Assembly (NCBI GenBank): GCA_030549335.1
Contig: CM060189.1
Coordinates: 54,058,953-54,122,952 of the forward strand
DNA length: 64,000 bases
From: Pontederia crassipes
Taxonomy: Eukaryota > Streptophyta > Magnoliopsida > Commelinales > Pontederiaceae
Reading direction: 5' to 3'
Every line of letters starts with the position of its first letter. Position 1 is the first letter of the stretch. A program made the translations under genes and the position numbers. The notes under the pieces are model-generated. The model made no database searches and was not told the origin of the DNA. It saw only the letters and a program-made list of their open reading frames with translations. Positions 11,560-23,887 of this stretch are shown here, one piece after another.

Positions 11560-12020
11560 GCTGTTTGGTAGTCGGGCATGGCCGTGACAACCTATTGGCA
11601 CGCCGTGTCGATCTGAAGATCGGGTTCTGCATAGGTGGCACGGGCGTGTCATAAAAGAGCAAGTGACAGAGGGTGTGATCCGTCGACCGATTCAAGTCGA
11701 TCGACCGATTATACTGTGTGCGGCTAGGCTAGTCATGGCACGACCGTGCCGGAAGGGTGGCACAGCCATGACCGATTGAGCGCTCGGTCGACTGGCATCG
11801 GCCAATCTTTTAGGTTCCGTCGAGTGATGGCACGGCGTGCACATGGCGTGGAACGACCGTAACCATAATGGCACGGGCGTGCCAGAGAGTGGCACGGCCG
11901 TGACGACGGCCGATTCCAGCCGCCTAGGTTTCATCGTCATGACACGGGTGTGCCGGCAGGGTGGCATGGCCGTGCCGGTAATGGCACGGGCATGCCAAGA
12001 GATGGCACGGCCGTGACGGC
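11560..12020. repeat. GGCACGGCCGTGCC-type palindrome array
   Basis: Many copies of CACGGCCGTG and variants (GGCACGGGCGTGCC, GGCATGGCCGTGCC), about 30-40 bases apart. The arrays at 3740-4110 and 21710-21895 in sibling LTRs are of the same type. Confidence 0.88.
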
Positions 12021-12711
12021 GGCGGATTCCAGACGCTTTCAATCGTAAATCACATGAATCCCTAACCTACTTTTGTTCTACTCTAAATTCTACATCCTAG
12101 CAATCACTAAGGCAAAATAGAACAACCAGAATTAATTCAAACAGTGAGTAATTCAGGAATCAAACAATTCAAGCAATCATTCAATAATTAAACAAAACCC
12201 TAAAACTTCTTCTTGATCCTTTTCGTTTCATAATTAATTAGAGCATGGATTAGGACAATGCAGAGGTCATGCAAGGTGATTTCGATTCACCCACCTCTAT
12301 TCGCGATCAATCTGTCTTTTCGTTCATCGGAAATCGATCCTCGGCGCGCCCCTTGTTTCCTACGTTTTCCGCCCTTGTTCTTCTTCTCTTTCGCTGCCCT
12401 TGCACCAAGAACGACGACGGATCGCTCCTGTATCTGCTCATGCATGATGGGGACAAGGGAAAAACCAAACAAGGAGAGAGAGAGATCGTGCAGGTGGAGG
12501 GGAGATTAATTTCCTTGATTAGGTTTATATAGTAAATCCCCTCTCCTAATCTAATCCTAATTTAATTAATGAGATAAAGATTTTATCTCTCTGAAATATG
12601 TGGGCACAATCAAATCCCCAAGTCCAAATCCAATTGGGCTTTGGGTTAATCTTTCACGTGTTCGGATGAAACTTAATTTATCTCTTTTTTTTATCTTTGC
12701 TGGTTGTTACA

Positions 12712-12965
12712 ATGTGTCAGAGATTTAAAGGAAAAGGCATTGGAACATAAATTTCAAGCAATACTATATATAAATAATGTGTTTTTAGAAAACTTTTTTT
12801 TTATTTCCTAAAGGTTTTTCTTTTCTACCTTGTCCTAGGTAAGTTATCCAAATATGTCGAGTCGACTGATTAAACTTGATTTTTGACAAGATTTAATTAG
12901 ATCAAAGTGAATCAATTTCGTAAAAGGAATTGAAGCGATCTTGAGTCGTTTTAAATCTAGACATT
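12712..12965. other. AT-rich flanking DNA
   Basis: No gene or repeat boundary was seen between the end of LTR-C and the hAT insertion; it forms the left flank of that insertion. Confidence 0.5.
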
Positions 12966-13572
12966 GGTAGAGATAGACTTTTGGACCGTGTCGGACCGTG
13001 CTCGGGCCTGTCAAACCGGGTTTGATCGTGCCTCGGGCCGTATCGGGCTGTGTCGGACCAGCACAGCCCGAAATCGTGTCGTGCTGAGTCGTGTCGGGAG
13101 GCACTTCGACCATTGGGTCGGTCGGGCCAAGAGGTGCTGGATCGGGCTGCCCATTTTTTTCTTTTTTTCTATATGTATTAAATTAAGAAATAAAAAATAA
13201 CTTTTTTAAAAAAAAGGGTCGTGCCTGTAACAAAAATAATAAAAAATATTATAATATATAATATTAGGATTATTAGATGTATAAAAAAATATTTATATAT
13301 AATATAGTTATAAATTTTATGATATATGATTAAAATATGTATAATATAATTATAAAATTAATAATATATTATGAAATATTTAATTATATAATTAAAATAG
13401 AAAATCATACTCGTCGGACCGGGCCGGACTCAATATCTTGCTAGGCAACCCGGCACGGTTTGGCCTAAGCCCGCCCGAGTGGCCGTGCCCAGGCTGGGTC
13501 CATGCCAGGCCAGCAACCAAAATCAATATGGGTTGTGTGCCGGGCCACGTGGCCCGCACGGATTTCTATCTT
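12966..13572. mobile_element. hAT-like non-autonomous element (hAT-1)
   Basis: GC-rich ends full of GGGCC/CGTGTCGG words surround an AT-rich core. The outer sequences are imperfect inverted repeats (start GGTAGAGATAGACTTTTGG; reverse complement of the end AAGATAGAAATCCG). The flanks carry an 8-bp near-duplication, TAGACATT (12958-12965) and TAGACATC (13573-13580). No transposase is encoded. Architecture matches the better-defined hATs at 41110, 50783 and 53919; the TIR match here is weaker. Confidence 0.6.
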
Positions 13573-13580
13573 TAGACATC

Positions 13581-14299
13581 AGTCCAATTGGCCGAGACAA
13601 GCTAAAATTTAAAAGAGTGGCTTGGAATGAGCTTGTATGAACTATGACAAGGAAAGAGAGAGAGTTATGAGATAAAGGAAAGGAAATGCATGGTATTATT
13701 TTGGTTACTTGTCATGAACTTGATTGTTACCTGAGATGTTGCTTGGAGTCATTGATTACATGAGATTATACGAAATTATTTGTTACACCATATTATAAAT
13801 TTGTTATAAAGTAAATGAGATACATTGGCTTTTCCCTTCTTCTACTTATCTTCTCTTTTATAAATTGCACTATGGTGTGACTTTGACATTTGATCCTCTG
13901 TAATTTGTTCAACATCTTTTAAATATGTTAGTATATGACAATTTTATATACATACATACATACATACATATATACACATACATATATTAATTAAAGAACT
14001 CAAAATTTATTCATACAAAATATCCAAAAAGCCTAAAGGGTGGTCTACATGCCAAAAGACATCAATAGAAGATGTTCAAGCCTAGGTTAACAAAAAAAGT
14101 CTGTTTGTTTGCCTCATGGTAGGTATGCCTAACTACTTCTATAGTAGAAAGTAAGCACCAAATATCAAAGTTTGAGCTTAAGAAATTTCAGACTCTATAA
14201 TATCTCAATAGTTTTTATAGAATCCAGTGGCATATTCCATGAGCATTCTTTTTAATTCGCGATTAAACTTCAACAATAATCAGTTAACTTAGGAGTATT
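13581..14299. other. AT-rich intergenic DNA with a short (CATA)n run
   Basis: Unrecognised. A (TACA)n/(CATA)n microsatellite lies at about 13947-13985. No open frame of note. Confidence 0.5.
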
Positions 14300-15185
14300 C
14301 GTAATATAATCATCCAACTTCACTGTATAATTTCAAAAAAATTTCATTCGCGATCTTTGTGACCGCCTATCCGATGGATTGCTTACGTAAATGTCGAAGT
14401 GGCACCATGCTAACATTTTCTCTCTCCTTTATGTTAGATTTTTAAAAAATTTAAAAAGATCATGTCCGAATCTTTTCTCTCCTTCACATAAATTTAATTT
14501 TGTATTTATGTTGTCATTCAACTTTTGAAAAGTGTTAGTCATTTAATAAATCATAACTTTTCAAAAAATTTCGATGATCATCATAAAAAATTAAAAATAA
14601 AATGAAATAATAAATAAATAACAATAAAACTGATTGTTATAAGGTTCGTTAAAGTTTTGTAACTGTTTAACGAAATAAAAAATTACGATACCATGTCATC
14701 ATTTTCTCTCTTCACTTAAATTTTTAAATAATAAAAAAGAACAATGGCCTCGTAAAGAGAATGTCACACCTCACCCACCTCTCTTGCCCCTTTTCTTAAA
14801 GTTTATTTAATTATCATTTTAAAATCTAAATGGAGAGAAAAGTAAATAACATTTTTTGTTAAAAAGAATACAATGATTAAAAAAATTGAATGTTTTTAAA
14901 TATACTTTTTATTTTATTGTTTATTATTTTATTATTTTTAATTTTTTAATAATGATCAAGATTGAAATTTTAAAAAAAAATTAAACAAGGGGATACAACC
15001 ACATAAAGGAGTTTCCCGCGTTGACAATTAAATTATTTTTTTAGTATTTTATTTAATATCTTTTATTTTGTATATTTTATTATTATTTTAATTTTTTTAA
15101 TGATTATTGGATTGAAATTTTTTAAAAGTATAATGATCATGACCAAAACTTCTCATAAGTTGAATGAACATTGATGAGGTTGTGA
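14300..15185. mobile_element. MULE-like MITE
   Basis: The ends are imperfect inverted repeats: 'CATCCAACTT...TATAATTTCAAA' on the left and 'CATTCAACTT...TATACTTTTAAA' in the reverse complement of the right. The flanks repeat GAGTATT (14293-14299 and 15186-15192), extendable to about 9 bp with mismatches, the length expected for Mutator-type transposition. The AT-rich interior has no coding. Superfamily assignment is tentative. Confidence 0.5.
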
Positions 15186-15192
15186 GAGTATT

Positions 15193-16447
15193 TAATTAAC
15201 TAACTAGGAGTAAAAGCAAATTAAAGTTAAAATCTACTTAATTCAGCTAGGAAGATCAATTATGTGGTCTAAACTCCTTATTTCACTCAACTGTAAGTGC
15301 ACAGACCAAAGTAGTAGACTCGAATATCATATACACGGTGGTTTGAACCTAAAGACTCACTAATTAATATAGATTAATTATGGACTAAAAATGGTCTAAG
15401 TTAACAGTTAATCAAGAAAGGAAATACAATGACAAAGTCAAGTTGAAACAGAGGAATTAAACTAACTAATTAACCCTTTTTGGTATTTAAGGTGGTTGAT
15501 ATAAAGCAATAACTAACTACTTGATTGAAAGACTTAAGGTGGATTAACAATTAATAACAAGTTCTTTTAATAATAGAGTTTATCTAATATTCTATTATGC
15601 ATGGATTAACAACTTAACAATAATAATCATACAATATTCAACCTGTAAAAATTGCTCTCATAGTATATTAAACTTAGAATTAAGTATCATATTTTCATCT
15701 GACCATTAGTTAGCTTGATTAAAAAATGTTCAACTTATATTAAAAGATCATAGAACTTATGGTCATCTACTAGTATGCTAATATTTCTTTGGGATGTAAG
15801 CATAACAAGGAGAATTCAAAAATTATAAATAACAATAGCTACATAAATGAGATGGATAATTTAACTTATTGCAAGATGAAATCAAATTCAGAAAGTAATG
15901 CTAATGTTCTTGATTCATTTTTAAACAACAAGAGAGTCAAAATTAACCTTTCGATTGTCATTTCAAGATGAGATTTACGACTGATTTATTGTATACCAAA
16001 AATTCATTTGTATAATATGTCGATCCACCTACTAATATGTTGTAAATGATAGCCAAATGGTGCAGCATATTTCTTTTATCCTTATTTTTTAAGTGTTACA
16101 TTTGATATATAGCACAAACTCTTTATTTTCAATTCAATTATGGCATAGGGCACTTGATAATATAGTCATAATTTTTTCATGTTGGTGATAATAATATTAT
16201 TTTTTATATATTTTTTTACTTGTGATTGATCAACTAGTGATTGTAATTTAAAATTTGAATGTGAGAAATTTATAGAGTATAACTAAATATTTATCGTAGA
16301 CTAAAATTCAAACGGTTGTAAGTGTAAGAAATTTAAGGATTTATACAGATATTCAATTTCTTGTGTTTTATAATATATCACATTTTAATAAATATATATA
16401 TATATTTTATTTGGATCAAGGTTCGTCAATAATCTTGATTGAATAAG
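15193..16447. repeat. Dispersed repeat, possibly a Tat/Athila-type LTR fragment
   Basis: The stretch from about 15280 (TTTCACTCAACTGTAAGTGCACAGACC..GTAGACTCGAATATC) to about 16000 is similar to 43000-43700 within LTR-B, including the later 'TTCTCAACTGCCATT' type sequence. Such 'tgcaagtgcacagatcg' sequences are common in plant gypsy-type LTRs. No ends or target copies were identified. The 60-codon frame at 15789-15971 is not recognisable. Confidence 0.4.
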
Positions 16448-16516
16448 GATTGTAATATGTGGATAAGGCGCTCGCCTCCAGAGCGGGAGATTGTGGTTCG
16501 AGTCCCATCGCGATCG
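16448..16516 (+). pseudogene. tRNA-Arg(CCG)-derived pseudogene with anticodon changed to CCA
   Basis: The 3' two-thirds is almost identical to plant tRNA-Arg(CCG): GGATAAGGCG, anticodon stem CTCGC/GCGGG, then TTCGAGTCCCAT. The anticodon loop reads CTCCAGA, so the anticodon is CCA (Trp-type) instead of CCG. The 5' side is broken: the acceptor strand GATTGTA pairs poorly with CGCGATC, about three bases are missing from the D arm, and one base is missing from the T stem. A T-run at about 16524-16530 could serve as a Pol III terminator. Most differences from the functional gene are C-to-T or G-to-A. Confidence 0.8.
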
Positions 16517-16752
16517 AATTCCATTTTTTTGTAATTATAATTTTTTAAGTGAAGTTTCTCGATTGTGTAATTATATATCTACTATGATATTTTTTCCATT
16601 GTCAAATAATGTATTTTTCGTAGAGGTTGTCTTATTTTTCTTCTTTTAAAATAACTCAATTTCTAGGTTATTACTTATTCCTGTGCAACATTCTTTGTCC
16701 GGTAGATTGCTATACATTGCCTTGCATCCGGAGACAGAGAGAGAAGTGATAT

Positions 16753-19700
16753 TGTAACGTTTCTATATTTTTTTTATCTGTTCAGAAGGCTATCTCGGCT
16801 ACATCACTCAATTCTATATCATAATTTTGACCAGTCAACATATTAGCTTACATAAGCGGAAGATTAATTTATAATATTCTATTATAATATGCGGGAGATA
16901 TTTATACTATGTCCAATAATTTGTGGGATAGGGCCCACGTCTATATAATAATGTACCATATATCCATATGCATGTCACCCGTTAAAAGAGTCACCAACTG
17001 TTTCACCATTGTCATCACGATTATATGTATGGATCCAAATACATGGGTAAAACCCAATGAGATAACTCAGTACGTGTGTTCACCCATAAAAATAGTTATG
17101 TGAACCATAGTCAATATCAATACTATCAACAAATAATAATATATAATTGGTCAGAATAGATATCATTGACAATAATAAATAAATCATAAATAATTTGACC
17201 AATTAATTATTCATGTTATCAATTACTGATGACCAATATACATTCAATTATATTCAATTATCTTAAATCAATTACCAATTGACCATAAATCGGTGAAGGC
17301 CACAATAAATAATTATCAATTATCATCTCTATTAGCAATTTATCTATTCAAATTTTTCATCATCCACTAGGGAGAAATTCAATTATCAATTAGCTGCTGT
17401 GGCGCAATTCAATCAACAATACAATTCAATTCAATTAACAACTCAATTAATAATTCAATTCAATTATGAACACATCCATCAACCATAATGGTCTTCATCG
17501 ACCACAATGGGCCTCCATCGATCACAAGGATCTTCATCGACCACAGTGGCCTCCATCGACCATAAAAGCTTCAATCAGCCACGAGAGTCTTCATCGACCG
17601 TAAATGTCTCAATCGACCACAAAGGTCTCCATTAACTATTATGCATTAACAATCGGCTCAATGAGCCTCCATCAACTACAAGGACTTCCATGATGCATCA
17701 ACAATCAACTCCATGAGCCTCTATCGACCTAATGGGCCTCAATCGATCACAAGATCTCTATCGATCACGAGAGTCTCCATCGACCATAACGGCCTCCATC
17801 GACCATGAATGTCCTCAATTATCCATTTAACAATTCGATTGTAGATATTTTTCATATCATCACTTGGATGATGCACAATCAATATTAATAATCCTATTAG
17901 TTATCAATTTATGTCAATTGAACAATATGGCATGAATCCATAATCAATTAGCATAGTACAATTATAATTAATTAACATTAATCAACATAACAATCACAAT
18001 CGCTAGACTAATACATATCAATGCATGGTCACGAACAATCAATGCAATTAAACTTAAATAATTATTTAACAATATATTTTAAATTATCAAAATTTGGTCC
18101 ACACTAGGACAAACTCACGTCGGTTCATCTATTTCATTTTTTTCAATTTCTATATCAGAACCCGGGTCGAATCTAGTAAAACTCAGGTCAAATTTATCTT
18201 TATCCAATTCTATATCAATCATCCAAATACGGGTTGGGTCAAGTAAAACCCGGGTCGGATCGGCTCGATTTCAAGCCATTAGTTTTCGAAACCGGTCGAA
18301 TAAACCAGAACTCGATCCGATTCTATTGATCTAATCTCGCGTCGCACTCGGGTAAGGGAACCCGAGCCACGCCTATGGGAACCCGGACCACGTTCATGAA
18401 ACTCGGTCTGGTTTCCTACTATGATTCGGTCCAGATTCTATTGAACTCAGGTCAGGTAGAATAGAACTCGAGCCGAGTTCTATCGTCATCAAGAAATTGT
18501 GTTTCCGATAACTTCTGGTCATCCTATCTATGTCATACGATACTAATAGATGCAAACAATATATAATGTAATCTTTATAAAACGAAGAAGAGTTCAGGAT
18601 CCATGCCGCGAAAAATCAACGCCATGAAGATCCCTACGTACCTCAAGGTGGTTGAAAAATTAACTTTGTTTCCGATCGTATTGCACAAATGTCAAATTTT
18701 GATCAGTAATTACTCTCAATCCTTTTCCTCTATATATTTTATTTTTTTCTTGGCCGAGATATTTAATAAATGAACTATATAAAAAATTATAAATGAAAGT
18801 AAAGAAAATATTTATTTCTTCATTCTTCTTCACGTGTCAGCATTCTTTTTTTTCTTTGTTGACCTCACGTTTTCTTTTTTTTTTTTGGCCTTTCTCTTTT
18901 TTCTTTTTATTTCTTTCACAGCCAACCGTTTTGGCCGTAAATCTCACAATTCCTTTTTTTTTATTTCATGGGCCACACGTTTCATTCTTCTCCTTTTCTT
19001 TTGTTTTTTCTCTCTCCTCCCAATAACCTTCTCTCTATTTGCTTTGGCAAGATGCTGCTAAAATTAATTTCTTTTGTCTTCTCAAATTCCACCCTTTTCT
19101 TTAATTTTCTCTCTTCAATCTCTTTAATCTTCTATTACGGCTTGGCCATCAATTTCTTCTCTCTCTACTTTCTCTTTCTCTCAATTCATTTACGCCCGCA
19201 AAGACGTCTGCTCTATTTTTTTTCTTTTCTCTCGATCTCTTTCTCTCTCCTATTTTGTTACGCCCTCATCTTTTTCCACCTTCTCTCTTTCTCTTTAGGG
19301 GCTTAAAACTCTTCTTTTTTTTTAATCTCTTTGGACACAATCGGTCGTGGACAGAATTTGATAATAAAATAAAATCCAAAGGATCCCACCTTACCCTTGC
19401 TAACGCTTGAAGTCCCGCCTTCGCCGCCCACAAAATTGCATCCGTCGTCGAAGAGCGCCACACACAGAAAACAATTTCTCTCCCTTTTATTTTATTTAGC
19501 TGGCCCTAACTCTTTATTTATAGGATTTATAAATCATTAATTTAACGCTAACTATAATATCTAATCCCACTCTAATTTAATCCTCTACTTAATTTATGTA
19601 ACTAATTTAATTTCATTCTAATAATTAAATAGATAAATTCCGAAATTAATTAAATAATTTCGTCATTAATCAAACTCCTCTCCAATTTTCCTTTAATTTT

Positions 19701-19976
19701 AAAATTATTTAATTCCATAATATTTTATTATCTAATTTTTGGATTAAAATAAATAGCTGAAATATTTTTAAACCATGAGACTTTTAATCTTATCATATTT
19801 GGAAGTCCTATATCCATTAAACATTATTTTAGACTTCAAATCAAATTGAAATTCCTAATCTCAATCTAATTATGACTCCTACTCCCAATGGGATTTAATT
19901 TTCTTCAATCCATCGCACACTCTAATTGAATTGCAAAATTACTATATTACCCTTGATAAAATCGTGGGGTGTTACA
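16753..19976 (+). mobile_element. TGTAAC-type solo LTR (LTR-D)
   Basis: Starts TGTAACGTTTCTATATT and ends GGGGTGTTACA. The flanks are GATAT (16748-16752) and CATAT (19977-19981), a 4/5 target-site match. It contains a tandem block (about 17480-17850), a cassette of CCCGGGTC/GAACTCGGG words (about 18120-18480) and a pyrimidine-rich stretch (18800-19320). No internal domain. Long F/L-rich readings between 18793 and 19306 are translations of the pyrimidine tract. Confidence 0.75.
17480..17850 (+). repeat. Minisatellite of 'CATCGACCACAA-GGTCTC' units in LTR-D
   Basis: About a dozen diverged units of roughly 22-30 bases, each with a core like 'catcgaccacaatgg(t/c)ct', recur in one orientation. 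They occupy the position taken by other tandem units in sibling LTRs. Confidence 0.85.
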
Positions 19977-20929
19977 CATATGGTTATCATTGATCGGATA
20001 CCGGCTCTTACGAGACGACTAAATGCTCCCTGGATCTTCACATTTGGTTTATTTATGAATACAATTTAAGCTGACTAAAGAAATAAATCAATTTATGTAA
20101 CGACTCAAAAATCCATCCTAAAAGTTTTGGACATTTAGAGCGATTTCGCGTCATTAGCCAGTTCGTCATACATCGTTTAATAGCGGAAGACTTGACGATT
20201 TAAAAAAATCATCATGATAAATAAAAACTTTCTATTAATCAAATAAACTAATATTCCATGACATTAAATGCCTAAATTCTTCATTACATCATTATCCTCA
20301 TTGTTCATTTAGAACCTTCGGACTTATTTAACCCTAAGCATGTGCAACACTTCGACATGAGCTTGAATCGTCATCCATTACTTAATCTTAGTTACCTGCA
20401 CGGATCAGAGTGCAAGATTTATCAGTTAGAGTATGTAAAGGTTATGCATGTCATGCTATTCTATCACATGATATATATGTGATGCATCATCATCATAATA
20501 ACAATAACATATAAACATACATGTCATGAACTATATCATAAATTTTATATGACCATACATCATACTTACAATCATTCATTCATACAACATTCATATAACA
20601 TAAACATCTTGTCATACCTACTTTACTTCGAATCCATCATCTGCAAGTAACATGTAATAAAAACATGTACATTCATATCATTCATCACATATATAACATA
20701 TCGTTTCATTTCATATTCATTGTCATGTACATTCTAGGAGTATCTTCATAATTCCTTAATCCTTACTTCTTGACTTCATACTTTACATCTCCTCAGGGTT
20801 GCTTTATAACTCTTTGGAATTTCTTTCATTCTTTTCTTTCTTTATTATGTGATTCTTCATGTGTCATCTTCATCCATCATTTTTATCACATAATAACATC
20901 TTTACTTTCATTCTATATCATAAGTCATA

Positions 20930-21500
20930 TTTAGGAACGCACACATCATAATAGTGAGGGACTTTATTTCTAATCATCTTTAGGAATACACACACTTTAT
21001 GATAAGGAACATTGTTCCTTGGAAAGTACATACACAGATGCAGGACTTTACTTCTCAGACTTAGGTCCCCTCGAAGTATATACATAAGTGCATGACTTTA
21101 CTTTTCATCTTTATTTTATCATCACCATCTTAACATTCTTTCTTTGTCACAAGATACTTTAACTTCACTTTCATTCTTACTTTATCTTATAACATCTTTG
21201 ATCTTAACATAGTTGAAAGAATCATATCATATCATATAGGCCACATCCTTGAAACACGCACATCATAATAGTGAGAAACTTTATTTCAAGGAATACGCAC
21301 ACTATGATAGTGAGGGACTTTATTCTAAAAAATACGCACACTATAATAGCGAGGGACTTTATTCCAGGAAATACGCACACTTTCTAGTGAGGGACTTTGT
21401 TCCTTGAGAAGCACATACACAAATGCAGGACTTTACTTCACAGGCTTAGGTCCTCTTGAAGTACATGCATAAGTGCATGACTTTGCTTCTCACCATTGAT
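20930..21500 (+). repeat. Minisatellite of 'ACGCACACTATGATAGTGAGGGACTTTATT' type units in LTR-E
   Basis: Repeated units contain (G)AATACGCACAC..AATAGTGAGGGACTTTATT, at least six diverged copies, interleaved with a second unit of the type 'AAGTACATACACA(A/G)ATGCAGGACTTTACTTC'. Confidence 0.88.
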
Positions 21501-22237
21501 AAGTGATGAGGACATTCTTCTTCAACTTTAGGTGCATTATGTTTTGTAATACAACAATCATTCATATCAATCATTCTTCATCTTTTAGCATAATTATGGC
21601 TGAACATGCATTACATGTATCTATGTGTCATATACAATTAATACACATCCATACATACCTATATACATAAATAAATAGGTTTTAAATAACTTGACTTTCA
21701 TTTCTGGTCTGTCACGACCGTGATAGTTGTATCACGCCCGTGATAGTTGTATCATGCCCGTGATAGTGGCCTATGATTCATCTACATACGATCACGGTCA
21801 TGACATATTTTGTCACGGCCGTGCCGAGTCATCATCACGGTCGTGTTCCACTCCATCACAGCCGTGACAATGTTGTCACGACCGTTCCGGGACAACGTCC
21901 TGGAAGTCCGATCTTTCATCCAAATTCTTAATTTTTTATATTGAAACATCAAGAAAAATAATCTAAAACGTCATAAATATTTCAAACATGATCTCTTAGC
22001 ATCTATGAATCATAAAACACATTAAAATATGCAATTTTCATTCATTAACAAGAGTTGGGTTTTTTTCCTATAAATTCATACAACTAACATAATTCATTTT
22101 TTGCATAGTATTCTGGCAGCAATCACTAAAATATTAATACTTTAACTTATACATATTCTTTTCATATGATTGTAATTTTCATAGAAAGGTAATTTTAAAT
22201 TTACTATATGTTTTACAATTTGGTCTCGTTGTTACTC

Positions 22238-22740
22238 GAGACAGCATGACAACAGTCCGATATTTGGATCATAACTATTTTTATAGAACTTCAAATCATA
22301 TGAAACCAATTTCTGTGGAAGATAGACTTCGAGAAATTTCCATCCATATGTTATTTGTAATTTTTGGATAAGACAAACTTATCCAAACAATTATTACAAA
22401 ACAGACACGAATTCTTGAGACAGCATGACACCAGTCCGATATTTGGATCATAACTATTTGTATGCAACTCCAAATCATATGAAACCAATTTTCTATGCAA
22501 ACTAGACTTCGAGATATTTCCATCCATATATTATTTGTAATTTTTGGATAAGAAAAATGTATCCAAACAATTATTACAAAACAGTCACGAATTCCGAGAC
22601 AGCATGACACCAGTCTGATATTTGAATCATAATTATTTGTATATGATTCCAAATCATGTGAAACCAATTTATATGGAAACTAGACTTCAAGGGCTTTCCA
22701 TCCATATTTTATTTATAATTTTTGGATAAGTAAAACCTAC
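22238..22740 (+). repeat. Three tandem copies of a 179-bp unit
   Basis: GAGACAGCATGACA(A/C)CAGT begins at 22238, 22417 and 22596. Each copy continues through 'GATATTTGGATCATAACTATTT' and 'CCATCCATAT.TTATTTGTAATTTTTGGATAAG'. The 123-codon minus-strand reading at 22296-22667 is a product of this repetition. Confidence 0.93.
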
Positions 22741-23144
22741 TTAATAATTAAATCATGGAACCTTCAATCATGCAAATCCTTATTTATGCAACCCTCAATT
22801 AAAATCCCTACCAAGAACAAGGTGTTCTTGAGTCTCTCAATCCAAACAAAATATCATTGAGAGAGGAGAGGGGTTTGGATCCCCTTTACATACCTATGAT
22901 CTTATTCTTCCTCAATCCTCTTTTCTTCGTCCATGTCCTCTTCCTCTTTGCCCTCTTCTTCTCCCTCGTTCTCTTCTTTTTTTTCTCTTCTTAGGTTGTA
23001 GCCGTCACATGGGAGAAATAAGAAGAAAGAGGACAGTGAGGATTTGGGGACTTTTATAGAATCTAACCCAGGGTTTCTTAGAGTTTCTTCCAAATGATTT
23101 AAATACCCCTATTAAAAAATTGGGGTTGTTATAGCTTAAGACTG

Positions 23145-23887
23145 GCAACATCAAATTAACGTTTTAAGTAGTGTTTAGCGGTTCATATGCAAATTTTTTA
23201 TTTGAAAAATATAAAAATAAGTAGCGTTTCAACTAGCGATTTGATAAACGGATAGCGGTTCAACTAGCGGATAACGGATTAACTAGCGGATAACGGATAA
23301 CGGATGATGATTAGCGGTTAGAGGTTGTAACAAATAATTATTTGGTAAACTTAACGGTAGAATTAGCTAATGACTACAAAATGACATAATTAGACATATG
23401 ACAAATTATTCAATTTAAGCACTATACAAATTCTATTATAATACAATAAATTAAATATTTATATCTTAATTAGAAAATAAAATTTTATTTTTATTAAAAT
23501 GTATCAAAATTTATATTAACAATGAATTTTATATGGTGCACCCATGATATAAAAATATTAATTGCGAAATTATTTTTTGTTCATTGTTAACATATAAATA
23601 ATTTGTAATTAATTAAGTATGAATATAAAAAGAAATATATTTAAATGATTATAAAATAAAAATGAGAAAATAATAAGATAAGTTAGAAAGAAATAATATA
23701 TTCGAATAAGGGTAAAATTGAAAAAAAATTATAAAACGCTAATCTCTAATTACTAAACGCTGGTAGAAGTATCTTTTCAATATTTTCTTATGAAACACTA
23801 AATGCTACTTATTTTTGTCATTTACCAAACAAAGAAATTAACGTTTGAATCGCTAAACACTATTTGAAATGCTAATTTTGATGTTAC
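23145..23887. mobile_element. Non-autonomous TIR element with 'GTGTTTAGCGRTTCA' ends
   Basis: The left end GCAACATCAAATTAACG...AGTAGTGTTTAGCGGTTCA and the reverse complement of the right end GTAACATCAAAATTAGC...AATAGTGTTTAGCGATTCA form an inverted repeat of about 40 bases. The left arm also contains tandem 'AACTAGCGGATAACGG' units (about 23230-23310). No coding and no clear target duplication, so the superfamily is unknown. Confidence 0.6.

Larger units (their letters stand above)
9144..12711 (+). mobile_element. TGTAAC-type solo LTR (LTR-C)
   Basis: Starts TGTAACGCCCTCAAAATCG directly at the copia target copy and ends GGTTGTTACA, giving the inverted TGTAAC/GTTACA termini of the family. It shares landmarks with its siblings: a 'GCGGAAG' box (9281), a repeat block (about 9950-10140), and palindrome-rich cassettes (10420-10890 and 11560-12020). 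No internal retrotransposon domain is attached. A convincing 5-bp target duplication was not found (AAGGT on the left once the copia is removed, ATGTG on the right), so the boundaries rest on family similarity. The 159-codon minus-strand frame at 10395-10874 is a translation of the palindrome array. Confidence 0.7.
20096..23133 (+). mobile_element. TGTAAC-type solo LTR (LTR-E)
   Basis: Starts TGTAACGACTCAAAAATCCA and ends GGGGTTGTTATA (a decayed GTTACA). Flanks ATTTA (20091-20095) and GCTTA (23134-23138) differ only by two transitions, consistent with an aged 5-bp target duplication. Inside: the 'TAGCGGAAGACTTGA' box (20192), a minisatellite (20930-21500), a CACGGCCGTG array (21710-21895) and a three-copy 179-bp repeat (22238-22740). 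No retrotransposon genes. Confidence 0.75.

Noticed and set aside
9144..12711. A 5-bp target duplication for LTR-C
   Set aside because: The left (AAGGT, after removing the copia) and right (ATGTG) flanks do not match, so none is claimed.
17480..17850. CRISPR-like array of short repeats
   Set aside because: Units are diverged, adjacent without unique spacers, and lie in a plant LTR; this is a minisatellite.
18793..19306. Phe/Leu/Ser-rich frames resembling membrane proteins
   Set aside because: They are translations of a pyrimidine-rich tract in an LTR; three overlapping frames are all equally hydrophobic.
22296..22667. Repetitive 123-codon minus-strand protein
   Set aside because: It follows the 179-bp DNA repeat of an LTR; no start context and no family.
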